64,000 nt of DNA from Gemmatimonas sp. (GCA_021154325.1 JAJKIR010000135.1:1-64000), one strand, 5' to 3'; positions 1 through 11,143 are shown, counted from the first letter of the stretch. Numbers and translations are program-made. The notes: generated by a model from the sequence alone, not told the origin.

Positions 1-1966
<1,966 letters not shown>

Positions 1967-1975
1967 CCGTACAAA

Positions 1976-3301
1976 CTACCGGGATAGCGGAGACCGCTGC
2001 AAGCGAGCCATCGCGTCGCCGACCGTGTGAAAGGAGCCCGTCACCAGTGTCGTCTCGCCGACAGTCGACGCGCGCGTCAGCGCCTCGTCGAAATCCGGCA
2101 CCGTCTCGAGAGACAACGCGGCCGAATCGGCGAATTGCTTCACGTCTTCGAGGCTCCAGACGCGACCGGCTGGCGCTGACGGCGCAATCGTCGCAATGAA
2201 ATGCGCGACACGCGGCGCGAGGTTCCGGAGCATCGAGCGCCAGTCCTTGTCAGACAGCACCGAGAACAGCGCCACGACCGGCGCGCTCGGTTGCACGAGC
2301 GCGAGCGTGTCGGCGAGCACCAGCGCGCCTTCGGCGTTGTGCGCGACGTCGAAGATGAAACGGCCGTCACGCTGAAAGCGTCCGGCGACACGAACGCTGG
2401 GCATCGCGCGCGCGGCGTCGTCGAGCGTGCACCCGTAAGGCGCGCCGGCAGCCGCGAGCAACACGATGGTGAACGCAGCGTTCTCGGCCTGATGTCGTCC
2501 GGTGAGTGGCGTCGTCATCTGCCGGCGGGCACCGAGCGCATCGAGCGTGAATGTGGTGCCGCTGGCGTTGACCCTCACGTTCTCTATGGAGCACTCGTCG
2601 GCAACGACGCGGACCGGCGTCGCGCCCGCACGCCGCGCGTCACGCGCGAGCACCGCGCGCAACGCAGGGTCGGTCTCTCCCACCACAGCCGGCCGGCCGG
2701 CTTTGTAGATCCCGGCCTTCTCGCTCGCGATCTTCTCGAGCGTGTCGCCGAGATATTCGGTGTGGTCATAATCGATGGAGGTGACGCCGGCCGCGACGGG
2801 GTTCACTACGTTGGTGGCGTCGAGGCGTCCGCCAAGGCCGGTCTCGATCACGGCGACGTCGACTTCGGCGCGCGCGAAGTGGGCGAATGCGAGACACGTC
2901 GTCGCTTCGAAAAATGTCGCTCCGAGCGACTCGACCGTCGGCGTCCACCGCTCGACGAAACCGATCACCTCCTCCGCGCTAATCGGCTCGCCATTGACCG
3001 TGATGCGCTCGCGAAAGTCGACCAGATGCGGCGACGTGTAGGATCCAACGCGCAGTCCCTTGACGCGCAGCAACGCTTCGGCGGTGGCGACGCTGCTTCC
3101 CTTCCCATTCGTGCCTGCTATGTGCAGCGATGGAAATGCGCGGTGTGGATCCCCGAGCGCGCGCAGCAGCGCTTCCGTCCGTTCGAGGCCGAACTTGAAG
3201 GGACCGTTGGTGCGGGCGAAGAGATAGTCGAGCGCGTGCTTGTATCGGGACGCCGTGTCGTGTCCCGAGACCGGCGCGCGTGAGCTCAGGATGCCGCCCA
3301 T
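1976..3301 (-). CDS. folC: Folylpolyglutamate synthase / dihydrofolate synthase
   Basis: Mur-ligase-family enzyme that adds glutamate to folates (and in many bacteria makes dihydrofolate from dihydropteroate). ATP-binding IAGTNGKGSS and the SIDYDHTEYLG segment are visible, with the DVAHN motif in the C-terminal half. The open frame extends further upstream, but that part is only the shadow of accD. ATG 3301 (MGGILSSRAP) gives 441 aa, the usual family length, and overlaps accD by 16 nt, so translation is probably coupled. A GTG a few codons downstream is an alternative start. Confidence 0.9.
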   Translation of the reverse strand: MGGILSSRAPVSGHDTASRYKHALDYLFARTNGPFKFGLERTEALLRALGDPHRAFPSLHIAGTNGKGSSVATAEALLRVKGLRVGSYTSPHLVDFRERITVNGEPISAEEVIGFVERWTPTVESLGATFFEATTCLAFAHFARAEVDVAVIETGLGGRLDATNVVNPVAAGVTSIDYDHTEYLGDTLEKIASEKAGIYKAGRPAVVGETDPALRAVLARDARRAGATPVRVVADECSIENVRVNASGTTFTLDALGARRQMTTPLTGRHQAENAAFTIVLLAAAGAPYGCTLDDAARAMPSVRVAGRFQRDGRFIFDVAHNAEGALVLADTLALVQPSAPVVALFSVLSDKDWRSMLRNLAPRVAHFIATIAPSAPAGRVWSLEDVKQFADSAALSLETVPDFDEALTRASTVGETTLVTGSFHTVGDAMARLQRSPLSR

Positions 3302-4149
3302 CCCGTAGCCGCGGGCCGCCCCGACATGTGCCGCAGTAGCTGACCGACGGTGCGCTTCAGGCTCCGGCGATGCACCACGGCATCGAGCATACCGTGATCG
3401 AGAAGGAATTCCGAAGTTTGAAACCCGTCCGGCAAATCCTGCCCGAGCGTCTGCTTGATGACGCGCGGTCCGGCGAAGCCGATGACGGCGCCGGGCTCGG
3501 CGAGTATGGCATCGCCGAGCATCGCGTAGCTCGCGCTTACGCCGCCCGTGGTCGGGTTCGTCAGGATGGAGATGTAGGGAATGCGACGCTCGGCGAGCAT
3601 CGCGAGAGCTCCCGACACCTTGGCCATCTGCATCAGGGAAAGCACGCCTTCCTGCATGCGCGCGCCACCCGAAGCAGAGATGACGATGAGCGGAAACTTG
3701 CGCTCGAGGGAGCGCTGCGCCATGCGGGCGATCTTCTCGCCGACCACGGAGCCCATGGAGCCGCCCATGAAGGCGAAGTCCATGACGCAGAGATTGACCG
3801 GTAGGCCGTCGAGCGTGCCGTAGCACGCCAGCAGCGCGTCGGCGTCGCCGGCATTTGTGAGTGCCTTCTTGAGCCGCTGCGGGTACTCGGGAAAGCCGAG
3901 CGGATCGCCCGACCGGAGGTCGACCTCGAGCTCCTCCATCGTGCCGTCGTCGAGCAGCAGCGCGCAGTACTCGTGCGCGCGAATTCGGCGGTGGTAGTCG
4001 CAGCTCGGACAGACGTTGAAGTTCCGCTCGAACTTCTCACGAATGTCGGTGTGGCCGCAGGCTTCGCATTTTTCCCAGACGTCAGCCGGGATCTCGAGCC
4101 GATCGCGCCGAGGCTGACGGGGCTTCTTTTCCTTTCGGAACCATGCCAT
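3286..4149 (-). CDS. accD: Acetyl-CoA carboxylase carboxyltransferase subunit beta
   Basis: Carboxyltransferase half of acetyl-CoA carboxylase; it makes malonyl-CoA for fatty acid synthesis together with AccA, which is not in this window. The 287-aa product has the N-terminal four-cysteine zinc finger (Cys28, Cys31, Cys47, Cys50) and the crotonase-fold core with SASGGARMQEGVLSLMQM and the TTGGVSASYAMLGD loop. A heptad inverted array (4188-4281) lies about 40 nt upstream of its start, between rodA and accD. No good Shine-Dalgarno sequence is visible. Confidence 0.95.
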   Translation of the reverse strand: MAWFRKEKKPRQPRRDRLEIPADVWEKCEACGHTDIREKFERNFNVCPSCDYHRRIRAHEYCALLLDDGTMEELEVDLRSGDPLGFPEYPQRLKKALTNAGDADALLACYGTLDGLPVNLCVMDFAFMGGSMGSVVGEKIARMAQRSLERKFPLIVISASGGARMQEGVLSLMQMAKVSGALAMLAERRIPYISILTNPTTGGVSASYAMLGDAILAEPGAVIGFAGPRVIKQTLGQDLPDGFQTSEFLLDHGMLDAVVHRRSLKRTVGQLLRHMSGRPAATGWAAS

Positions 4150-4187
4150 GGGCGAAAGGTGGCGTGGGCTGAGGGCTGAGGGTAGAG

Positions 4188-4281
4188 GGGTAGAGAGTGG
4201 AGAGTCGAGAGTGGAGAGTAGAGGGTGAATTACTCCCTACTCTCCACTCTCTACTCTCTACTCTCGACTCTCTGCTCTCTA
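4188..4281. repeat. Inverted array of 7-bp units (AGAGTNG)n / (CNACTCT)n
   Basis: A purine-rich arm made of about five heptads (AGAGTGG, AGAGTCG, AGAGTGG, AGAGTAG and a degenerate unit) faces a pyrimidine arm of about six complementary heptads around a short AT-rich loop near 4226-4233. Further degenerate units extend the left arm towards 4165. RNA from either strand could form a long imperfect hairpin. It fills the rodA-accD gap and ends at the rodA stop. A transcription-stopping or processing role is possible; no T-tract follows the stem. Confidence 0.8.
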
Positions 4282-5532
4282 CCCGATCTGCCCCGTACGA
4301 CCACGCCCCTCGCTCGAAATACGCACGAGGATGCCGATCGCAAGCCAGCTCGCGAGCATGAAGGAGCCGCCGTAGCTGAAGAACGGGAGCGGGATTCCCG
4401 TGATTGGCATGAGGTTGATCGTCATGCCGATGTTCTCCAGCACGTGAACCAGCCAGCTGGCCAGCAGACCGAAGGCGATGAGACTACTGAACGAGTCGTT
4501 CGCGCGCTCGGAGATCCGAACGACGCGCAGGAAGAGCGCGAGAAAAAGCACCATGCCGAGCGTGACGCCGATGAAGCCGAGCTCTTCGCCGACGACGGCC
4601 CAGATGAAATCCGTGTGCTGTGCGGGAAGAAACGCGAGTCGCTTCTGGGGACCATTGAGGTAACCCTTGCCAAACCAGCCACCAGAACCGATTGCGACCT
4701 GTGATTGGATCACGTGGTATCCCGACCGCCGCGGATCGACCGACGGGTCCAAGAAGACGCGCAGTCGGTTCTGCTGATATGGCGCTAGTCGCTCCCATGC
4801 GATCGGGGCGAAGACCCCCATGATCACGTTCGCCGTCGCGAGCAAAACGCCTTCGAACACGTATGGCTTGTACCAGATCAGCAGCGCGACGAACAGGCAG
4901 AACCAGGACGCCCACACGCTGGTGCTGAAGGCCAGGATCAAGCTCACGACGGGGCTTGCGATGAGGACGAGCAGTCGCCACTCGACGCCGGCCCAGAACA
5001 GCATACCGAAGAAGATCCCCACGAAGACGATACCCGTTCCGAGATCGGGCTGCTTCATGATGAGCACCCACGGAATCCCGACGATGAGGCCAGGCCGCCA
5101 GAGGTCGAGCATCGACTTCGGCGCCTCACGATTCTTCGACAGGACGAGCGCGAGCATCAAGACAACGGCGAGCTTCGCGAACTCGGCGGGCTGACCGAGA
5201 CGATGTCCGGCGATCGTCAGCCAACCCTTCACGCTCGCCGCCGTACCAGCACCCGACCCAAAGCCGGGAATGAGCACGATCAGGAGCAGGACGACCGACA
5301 GCCAATACAGCGGCACGGTGAACCACTCGATGAGGCGTACGCTCGCGCGGCTAATGGCGTACGCCGCAGCCAGCGAGATGATGAACCAGACGATCTGCGC
5401 CCGCCATGCGTGGCTCACATAAGTCAACGCATCGGTCTGACCGGCCGAGAAGACGGTGGCAATGCCAAAGAGCGACAGGGCGAGCGCGATCAGCACGAGC
5501 GGCCAATCGACGTTGATTCTCCGCGTCGCCAT
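4279..5532 (-). CDS. rodA: Rod-shape peptidoglycan polymerase RodA (SEDS family)
   Basis: SEDS-family glycosyltransferase of the elongasome in the inner membrane. The 417-aa protein is rich in membrane segments and has family signatures: DLGTG (EPDLGTG region), GSGGWFGKGY, LPAQHTDFIWAVVGEELGF and the C-terminal MTINLMPITGIPLPFFSYGGS. I chose ATG 5532 (MATRRINVDW). The open frame continues to a TTG at 5568, but those codons lie inside a dispersed hairpin repeat and give an unlikely N-terminus. It follows mreC-mreD, but the partner transpeptidase PBP2 (mrdA), usually found here, is absent. Confidence 0.93.
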   Translation of the reverse strand: MATRRINVDWPLVLIALALSLFGIATVFSAGQTDALTYVSHAWRAQIVWFIISLAAAYAISRASVRLIEWFTVPLYWLSVVLLLIVLIPGFGSGAGTAASVKGWLTIAGHRLGQPAEFAKLAVVLMLALVLSKNREAPKSMLDLWRPGLIVGIPWVLIMKQPDLGTGIVFVGIFFGMLFWAGVEWRLLVLIASPVVSLILAFSTSVWASWFCLFVALLIWYKPYVFEGVLLATANVIMGVFAPIAWERLAPYQQNRLRVFLDPSVDPRRSGYHVIQSQVAIGSGGWFGKGYLNGPQKRLAFLPAQHTDFIWAVVGEELGFIGVTLGMVLFLALFLRVVRISERANDSFSSLIAFGLLASWLVHVLENIGMTINLMPITGIPLPFFSYGGSFMLASWLAIGILVRISSEGRGRTGQIG

Positions 5533-5549
5533 TAGCGTGTACGCGAAGA

Positions 5550-5613
5550 GGAGCTGGGGCGCGCGCAACGCGCGCGCGACTCCATATAGATGAGCTGCGA
5601 GCGGAGCGAGCTG
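5550..5613 (-). repeat. Dispersed two-hairpin repeat, copy 1 (between mreD and rodA)
   Basis: Read on the minus strand this contains the family core TATATGGAGTCGCGCGCG followed by a GC-only hairpin and CAGCTCCTC, with a second GC-rich inverted segment on the other side. The same core recurs at 8571-8638, 21361-21520 and 48617-48713, where it reads on the plus strand. This copy starts directly after the mreD stop and is in the opposite orientation relative to transcription from the other three sites. Confidence 0.7.
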
Positions 5614-5614
5614 C

Positions 5615-6100
5615 TCATGCGGTGCGGACCTCCATCAACGGTCGCAGCAACGCAACCGCCAGAACACCGGCCACCGCGGTGATCGCGGCCGACAATGACG
5701 ACCAGACGATGATCTGCATGAACAGCTCGGCGCCGTGCATCCGGTGTCCGACGAGCACGAAGATCAGATCGAAGGTCCACTTCCCGAGAAAGATGAAAAA
5801 GCCGTTCAACGCCAGATTGTCGGCGAAGAAAACCGCCTTCAACCACGACGCACCGAATCCGACGATCGACATCCCCAAGGCGGCGGCGCCGAACGCTCCC
5901 GGAGAGAGCGAATCGGACACGAGTCCCAATGCCAGGCCGAAGAGCGCGGCGAGGCCTGGCCGCATTCGCACGGCGCCGAACATGAGCGCGATGATCAGGA
6001 AATCGATCGACGCATTCCACGCGAGCAACGGGCGCACGGTGTAGTGCAGCACGATGAGAATCGCGCAGATGACCGCCGTTCGTACTGCATTCCAATTCAT
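5615..6100 (-). CDS. mreD: Rod shape-determining protein MreD
   Basis: Small integral membrane protein of the MreBCD elongasome, 161 aa, with five or so hydrophobic segments. It contains the typical ALFGLALGLVSDSLSPGAFG stretch. Its ATG at 6100 shares one base with the mreC stop (TGATG), as expected for coupled translation. Identification rests on gene order and hydropathy as much as on sequence, because MreD is poorly conserved. Confidence 0.88.
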   Translation of the reverse strand: MNWNAVRTAVICAILIVLHYTVRPLLAWNASIDFLIIALMFGAVRMRPGLAALFGLALGLVSDSLSPGAFGAAALGMSIVGFGASWLKAVFFADNLALNGFFIFLGKWTFDLIFVLVGHRMHGAELFMQIIVWSSLSAAITAVAGVLAVALLRPLMEVRTA

Positions 6101-7293
6101 CAGCGTCGACGAGTCGTAGTGTCGGGTCTCGTCGTGTCGCGGCGAATCGAGCTGTCGCGACGAAGCGAATCTCGACGAGTCGAATCACGTCGCACCGGTC
6201 GAACCGGACGCGCGGAGTCGGTGTTAGCCCGGCGTGGACGTGCTGTGGTATCGGCAGGCGCGGCAACAGGAGCTCGCCGTGGTGTCGAGTCGGCACGTGC
6301 AGATGCAGACGTTGGCGCCGCCGGTCTCGCCGTCGGCGCACGCTGCGCCGAATCGGCGGCGGCGCGCTTCACCGAGTCGGCAACCGCGTGCCGCGCGACT
6401 GAGTCGGCGCCGTTCACAACACCGCGAGTCGCCGAATCGACGCGCGCAACCATCTGCCAGACATTGTCCATCCGCTGCGGCGATCGTTGAGGAATCAACA
6501 CCATCACCGAGTTCACCTTCGCCGGATTTACCGAAGGCTGAAGCAGATACGTGCGCGTCCACCCTTCCGCGGTCTTCATCTCCCGCAACACGACGCCGAT
6601 TGGGATGCCGCGCGGAAAGGTGCCGCCGAGGCCGGACGTGTAAATCATGGTTCCGGCGGAGAGTGTCGTCCGGAACGGAACGCCACGGAGCTCGAGCAGA
6701 TATTCACCCGTGCCGCCGAGTCCCTGTTGCAGGTGCGGGTAGACGATGCCGAAGGAGCTGCCGTCGCCTGACATGGCGCTGGCGCGAAAATCCGGATGCG
6801 AGAAGAGAATCGCGATGCTGATGGACGGATCGGCCGTCTGCACGAGACCGACCACTCCTTCTGGCGACACAACGGGGCTGTAAACTTTGATCCCGGCCCG
6901 GGTGCCCGCCGTGAGAGTGAGCGTCGTCACGACATCCTCTCGAACGGCGTTGTGCACCGCTTCGGCTGGGACGAACCCTGTGCGGACCCGCGCGCCGAGA
7001 CCGAGAAGCTTTCGCAGCTGATCATTCTCCGACTGCAGCGCGACGGAATTGAAGCCGCGCATGACCGCGGAGTCGAGCCGCGCCGTGCGCTCTTCGCTCA
7101 GCTGCCAGGCTGTGTGCCACCGCTCCGCGTTGCTCTGCAAATTCACGAGCGGCGCTACTACGGAGCGACGCAACACTTCGGCGAGCGGCTCGCGCATCTG
7201 CAGCGGGAGCACGAGCGTCACGAGCGCGACGATGACGCACCCGATGAAAAGCAGAAAATCGATGCGGCTACTCAGCCGTGTGGCGCGTGCCAC
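6100..7293 (-). CDS. mreC: Rod shape-determining protein MreC with long charged C-terminal tail
   Basis: Periplasmic scaffold of the elongasome, 397 aa. It has one N-terminal membrane anchor (about residues 12-33), a coiled coil ending near SENDQLRKLLGL, and the beta-barrel core (VVSPEGVVGLVQTADP, GDGSSFGIV, TSGLGGTFPRGIPIG). After about residue 285 comes a tail of more than 100 residues, low in complexity and built from D-S/T-x-R-R units and Ala/Pro/Thr runs, ending DTTTRRR. Typical MreC proteins end soon after the core, so the tail is an added feature. Coding frame and codon use stay regular through it. Confidence 0.92.
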   Translation of the reverse strand: MARATRLSSRIDFLLFIGCVIVALVTLVLPLQMREPLAEVLRRSVVAPLVNLQSNAERWHTAWQLSEERTARLDSAVMRGFNSVALQSENDQLRKLLGLGARVRTGFVPAEAVHNAVREDVVTTLTLTAGTRAGIKVYSPVVSPEGVVGLVQTADPSISIAILFSHPDFRASAMSGDGSSFGIVYPHLQQGLGGTGEYLLELRGVPFRTTLSAGTMIYTSGLGGTFPRGIPIGVVLREMKTAEGWTRTYLLQPSVNPAKVNSVMVLIPQRSPQRMDNVWQMVARVDSATRGVVNGADSVARHAVADSVKRAAADSAQRAPTARPAAPTSASARADSTPRRAPVAAPADTTARPRRANTDSARPVRPVRRDSTRRDSLRRDSSIRRDTTRPDTTTRRR

Positions 7294-7303
7294 CGCCCCT
7301 CCG

Positions 7304-8341
7304 TCAGGTGCTCAGGACCGACCAGTACTTCTCTTCGTCGTCGAGAATCCGCCCGGTGCCGCGCACGACACAGGTGAGCGGATCCTCGTCGACGTGGATC
7401 GGCAGGCTGGTTTCCTGACTGAGAAGAAGATCGAGGCCGCGAATGAGCGCGCCCCCGCCGGTCATGACGATACCGCGATCGACAATGTCGCTCGCGAGCT
7501 CGGGCGGCGTGATCTCGAGGGCGCGGCGAACGGCGTCGACGATCGCCTGCACCGGCTCCTGAATCGCTTCGCGAATCTCGCTCGAGTGCACGCGCACGGT
7601 CTTCGGGATGCCGGAAACGAGGTCGCGTCCTTTGACCTCCATCTCCCGCTCCTCACCGACGGGTGCTGCCGAGCCGATCTGGATCTTGATCTGTTCCGCG
7701 GTGGGCTCGCCGATGAGCAAGTTGTAATTCTTGCGCATGAACTGAACGATCGACGTGTCGAGCTCGTCGCCGCCGACACGGATTGACGTGTCGCTGACGA
7801 TGCCCGAGAGCGCGATGACCGCGATCTCGGTCGTGCCGCCCCCGATGTCGATCACCATGTTGCCGGTCGGCGTCTCGACTGGCAGCCCCACGCCGATCGC
7901 CGCCGCCATCGGTTCGGCGACCATGAACACTTCCTTTGCTCCCGCGCCTAACGCGGAATCGCGCACGGCGCGCTTCTCCACCTCGGTGATACCCGAGGGC
8001 ACACACACGATCACCCGAGGCTTCACCTTGAAGAAGTGATTCTCGATGATGAGCGTGAGGAAATAGCGGAGCATCTTCTCCGTGACGTCGAAGTCGGCGA
8101 TGACGCCGTCCTTCATCGGCCGTACGGCGATGACGCCGTCCGGAGTTCGGCCAAGCATGCGCTTCGCCTCCAGCCCGACGCCCTTGATCTTTTTCGACTC
8201 GCGGTCGATCGCGACGACCGAGGGCTCGTTGAGGACGATGCCCTCGCCTTTCACGTAGATCAGAGTGTTCGCTGTGCCGAGGTCGACACCAATTGCGTTC
8301 GCGGGGAAAAGCGATCCCGCCTTGAAGAAGGGCCAGCGCAT
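7304..8341 (-). CDS. mreB: Rod shape-determining protein MreB (bacterial actin)
   Basis: Actin-like filament protein that positions cell-wall synthesis along the side wall. The 345-aa protein has the phosphate-1 motif [15 protein letters not shown], phosphate-2 [18 protein letters not shown], the connecting EPMAAAIG and the adenosine motif [11 protein letters not shown]. It heads the mreB-mreC-mreD-rodA operon. The 300-nt gap upstream of its ATG is the likely promoter region. Full length, no anomalies. Confidence 0.97.
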   Translation of the reverse strand: MRWPFFKAGSLFPANAIGVDLGTANTLIYVKGEGIVLNEPSVVAIDRESKKIKGVGLEAKRMLGRTPDGVIAVRPMKDGVIADFDVTEKMLRYFLTLIIENHFFKVKPRVIVCVPSGITEVEKRAVRDSALGAGAKEVFMVAEPMAAAIGVGLPVETPTGNMVIDIGGGTTEIAVIALSGIVSDTSIRVGGDELDTSIVQFMRKNYNLLIGEPTAEQIKIQIGSAAPVGEEREMEVKGRDLVSGIPKTVRVHSSEIREAIQEPVQAIVDAVRRALEITPPELASDIVDRGIVMTGGGALIRGLDLLLSQETSLPIHVDEDPLTCVVRGTGRILDDEEKYWSVLST

Positions 8342-8643
8342 CCAGTCGTCCGTTCAGTCGTCACTCGGCCCGCTGGCGGAGCGATCGAACCGTGATTGAG
8401 GGAGGGAGCAGCAGCTTAAGGTAGTCGAGCGGGAGAGCACGTACAAGGCGTTGGCCTGACGCAACCTACGTCGCCTGTACATCGGTGAGCCTCGTCACAC
8501 GATCTACTCGCGGCAATGAGAGAGACGCGCGTTGCGCTGTCGCGCAACACGCGGCATTGCATGCCGCGTGCGCTCGCTGACGCTCGCGAAGTTTGATTGG
8601 GAGTCGCGCGCGCTGCGCGCGCTCCTGCTCCTCTCCCAGGACG
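8342..8643. other. ald-mreB intergenic region with stacked hairpins
   Basis: About 300 nt with no gene. The half nearest ald holds the dispersed repeat (8571-8638) and two further perfect small hairpins: 8531-8548 (GTTGCGC stem, 4-nt loop) and 8549-8569 (ACGCGGCAT stem, 3-nt loop). These could end ald transcription. The mreB-proximal half, about 8345-8465, is less structured and presumably carries the mreB promoter. A weak TTGTAC-17-TACCTT arrangement on the minus strand is the best I see there. Confidence 0.5.
8571..8638 (+). repeat. Dispersed two-hairpin repeat, copy 2 (3' of ald)
   Basis: On the plus strand: CGCTCGC-type inverted segment, a short linker, the core GATTGGGAGTCGCGCGCG, a GC-only hairpin and CTCCTGCTCC. 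It ends 6 nt from the ald stop codon (8644), so in ald mRNA it would be the first structure after the stop. The core differs from the copies at 21361 and 48617 by a few bases. Confidence 0.7.
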
Positions 8644-9759
8644 TCAATCCAGGAATCTTGCCGGCTCGCTGAACGGCAGCCCGAACGCCTCGGCAACGGC
8701 CGCGTACGTCACCTTGCCCTCCGCCATGTTGAGACCTTTCAAAAGAGCGGGATTGTCGCGCAGCGCCTTCTTCCAGCCCTTGTTCGCGAGCTGCATCGCG
8801 TAAGGCAGCGTCGCATTGGTGAGCGCGAGGGTGGATGTGCGCGGGACACCGCCCGGCATGTTCGCTACGCCGTAGTGGATTACGCCATCGACGACATAGG
8901 TGGGATTTTCGTGAGTCGTTGGCTTCATCGTTTCGACACAGCCGCCTTGGTCGATCGCGACGTCGACGATCACCGAGCCTGGCTGCATGCGCGACAGGTC
9001 GTCGCGGCGAATGAGCTTCGGCGCCTTGGCACCAGGGATGAGCACGGCGCCAACGACGAGGTCCGCTTTCTCGACCTCTGCCAGGATGTTGTGCCGGTTC
9101 GAGTGAATCAGGACGACGTTCGCGGGCATGACATCGGACAGGTAGCGAAGCCGCTCGAGTGACAGATCGAGGATCGTGACCTTCGCGCCCATGCCCGCGG
9201 CCATCTTCGCGGCGTTGATGCCGACGATACCGCCTCCGAGGATGACTACTTTCGCTGGCGCGACGCCGGGAACGCCACCGAGCAGCACACCGCGGCCACC
9301 ATACAGCTTCTCGAGGTACTTCGCCCCTTCCTGCACCGCCATCCTTCCTGCCACCTCCGACATGGGCGTCAGCAGCGGGAGCTCACGAGTCGGGAGCTCG
9401 ACCGTCTCGTACGCGATGCAGATCCCGCCGGTGTCCATGTGTGCTCGCGTCAGGCGCTCGTCGGCCGCGAAATGGAAATACGTGAACACCACCTGGCCGC
9501 GGCGAATGTGTTTCCACTCCGTCTCGATCGGCTCCTTGACCTTCATGATCATTTCGCTGTCGCGCCACACCGTTGCCGCGTCGGGCGCAATCCGCGCTCC
9601 GACGGACGTGTACATCTCGTCGGAGAATCCGCTGCCCAGCCCCGCTCCAACTTCCACAAGCACTGAATGCCCTGATGCAACGAGCTGCTCCGCGCCGGCC
9701 GGCACGAGCGCAATGCGGTTCTCGTTCGTTTTGATTTCCTTCGGAACGCCGATTTTCAT
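8644..9759 (-). CDS. ald: Alanine dehydrogenase
   Basis: NAD-dependent interconversion of L-alanine with pyruvate and ammonia. The 371-aa protein begins MKIGVPKEIKTNENRIA and has the N-terminal catalytic domain (EYR-like substrate region, KVKEPI lysine, HFAAD) and a Rossmann domain with VVILGGGIVGINAAKMAAGMG. GVANMPGGVPRTST near the C-terminus is characteristic of alanine dehydrogenases and distinguishes it from transhydrogenase alpha subunits. It appears monocistronic between an M16 protease gene and mreB. Confidence 0.96.
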   Translation of the reverse strand: MKIGVPKEIKTNENRIALVPAGAEQLVASGHSVLVEVGAGLGSGFSDEMYTSVGARIAPDAATVWRDSEMIMKVKEPIETEWKHIRRGQVVFTYFHFAADERLTRAHMDTGGICIAYETVELPTRELPLLTPMSEVAGRMAVQEGAKYLEKLYGGRGVLLGGVPGVAPAKVVILGGGIVGINAAKMAAGMGAKVTILDLSLERLRYLSDVMPANVVLIHSNRHNILAEVEKADLVVGAVLIPGAKAPKLIRRDDLSRMQPGSVIVDVAIDQGGCVETMKPTTHENPTYVVDGVIHYGVANMPGGVPRTSTLALTNATLPYAMQLANKGWKKALRDNPALLKGLNMAEGKVTYAAVAEAFGLPFSEPARFLD

Positions 9760-9874
9760 GGAGAGATGTCGTATCGTGTAAGAGCGAGACCGCGGAGCAA
9801 TGAAAAGTCACTACCATCGACGCGCTTTTCAACGGAGCCGCTCGCTCATCGCGCATCGCCGGTCGACGGCGTGA

Positions 9875-11143
9875 CTACGTGATCGAACCTGGTCCCAGAC
9901 TCAGCACGGTTTGCAGTTCCGGCGCGAAGAATTCCCGCGCCACGTTGGCGATGTCGTCCGCGGTCACGGCGTTTACGAGCGCCAAGGTCTCGTCGAGGGT
10001 GCGATACGGCTCGCCATATAGCTCGACCGCAGCCGCCCGATACATCCGCGCGCTGACGCTCTCCAGCGAGAGCGTCATCTGTCCCTTCAGCTGGGATTTG
10101 CCCATCTCGATCTCGTCGACTGGCAGTCCGGCGTCGGCAACCTTTGCAAGCTCGTCGCGAATTGCGTCGAAGGCCGGGCGCGCGCTCTCGGGTGACGTGG
10201 CGACGTACACCCCGTGCATTCCCGTGTCCGCATAAAACTGCTGGAACGTGTAGATCGAGTAGGCCAGCCCGAGCTCCTCACGAATGCGCTGAAAGAGTCG
10301 TGAGCTCATTCCGCCGCCGAGGAGCATGCTCAGCATTACCAATGCGTAGCGCCGTGGGTCGGCATAGCGAAGGCCGGGACTGCCAAGCACGAGGTGTGTC
10401 TGGGTCCCCTCTCGCTCCACGTGCCGAGTTGTCGGCGGCGCGCTCGTCGCGGCGGGCGTGACGAGCACGGCGCCTTCGCCACGCGGGATGTCGCCCCAGC
10501 CTGTCCGCTGGAGGACATTGAGCAGCGCATCGTGCGACACGTTGCCCGACGCGGCGACGACGAGCTGTGGAGGATGATACGCGCGCCCGTGGAGCTCCCG
10601 GAGCGCGCGAACGCCGAGCTGCTTGACCGTATCCCGCGTGCCGAGGATGGAGTGTCCGTACGGATGTGCTCCCCAGAGCACCTCGTTATGCAGCTCGAAG
10701 ACGAGATCGTCCGGGGTGTCCTCGACCATCGCGATCTCCTCGAGCACCACCTTGCGCTCGAGGGCGAGATCGTCGGAGCGGAGCGTCGGCCGAAACACGA
10801 TGTCGGCGATCACGTCCGCCGCCTGCGGCAGATGCTCGTCGAGGACGCGCGCCTGATAGACGGTGTGTTCGCGCGAGGTATACGCGTCGAGCGACCCGCC
10901 AAGCGCCTCGAGCTCGAGGGCGATCTGCTTCGCGCTCCGCCGCTCGGTTCCCTTGAACACCATGTGCTCGAGCAAATGTGAAACCCCCATTCGCTCGGGG
11001 CTCTCGTGCACGGACGCAGCACGTACCCAGGCCCCGAACGAGACCGACCGCACTCCCGGCATGTGCTCCGAGAGTACGGTCAGTCCGTTCGGCAGTACGC
11101 TACGCTGGAACTCCCGTTCCGAGTGTGTGGCGACGCGACTCAC
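9875..11143 (-). CDS. M16 family zinc peptidase (processing-peptidase-like)
   Basis: Metalloprotease of the pitrilysin/mitochondrial processing peptidase family, 422 aa. The inverted zinc motif HLLEH is at residues 56-60, with the downstream glutamate expected in the ALGGSLDAYTSREHTVY region, so this looks like an active subunit. The C-terminal half has the family's second domain with LGGGMSSRLFQRIREELGLAYSI. It starts at GTG 11143 and overlaps the pnp stop by 4 nt (GTGA). A pnp-M16 pairing is common in several phyla; the substrate is unknown. Confidence 0.9.
   Translation of the reverse strand: MSRVATHSEREFQRSVLPNGLTVLSEHMPGVRSVSFGAWVRAASVHESPERMGVSHLLEHMVFKGTERRSAKQIALELEALGGSLDAYTSREHTVYQARVLDEHLPQAADVIADIVFRPTLRSDDLALERKVVLEEIAMVEDTPDDLVFELHNEVLWGAHPYGHSILGTRDTVKQLGVRALRELHGRAYHPPQLVVAASGNVSHDALLNVLQRTGWGDIPRGEGAVLVTPAATSAPPTTRHVEREGTQTHLVLGSPGLRYADPRRYALVMLSMLLGGGMSSRLFQRIREELGLAYSIYTFQQFYADTGMHGVYVATSPESARPAFDAIRDELAKVADAGLPVDEIEMGKSQLKGQMTLSLESVSARMYRAAAVELYGEPYRTLDETLALVNAVTADDIANVAREFFAPELQTVLSLGPGSIT

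Noticed and set aside
5533..5568. TTG start giving RodA 12 more residues
   Set aside because: The extra codons lie in the dispersed repeat, there is no ribosome site, and the added residues do not resemble RodA.
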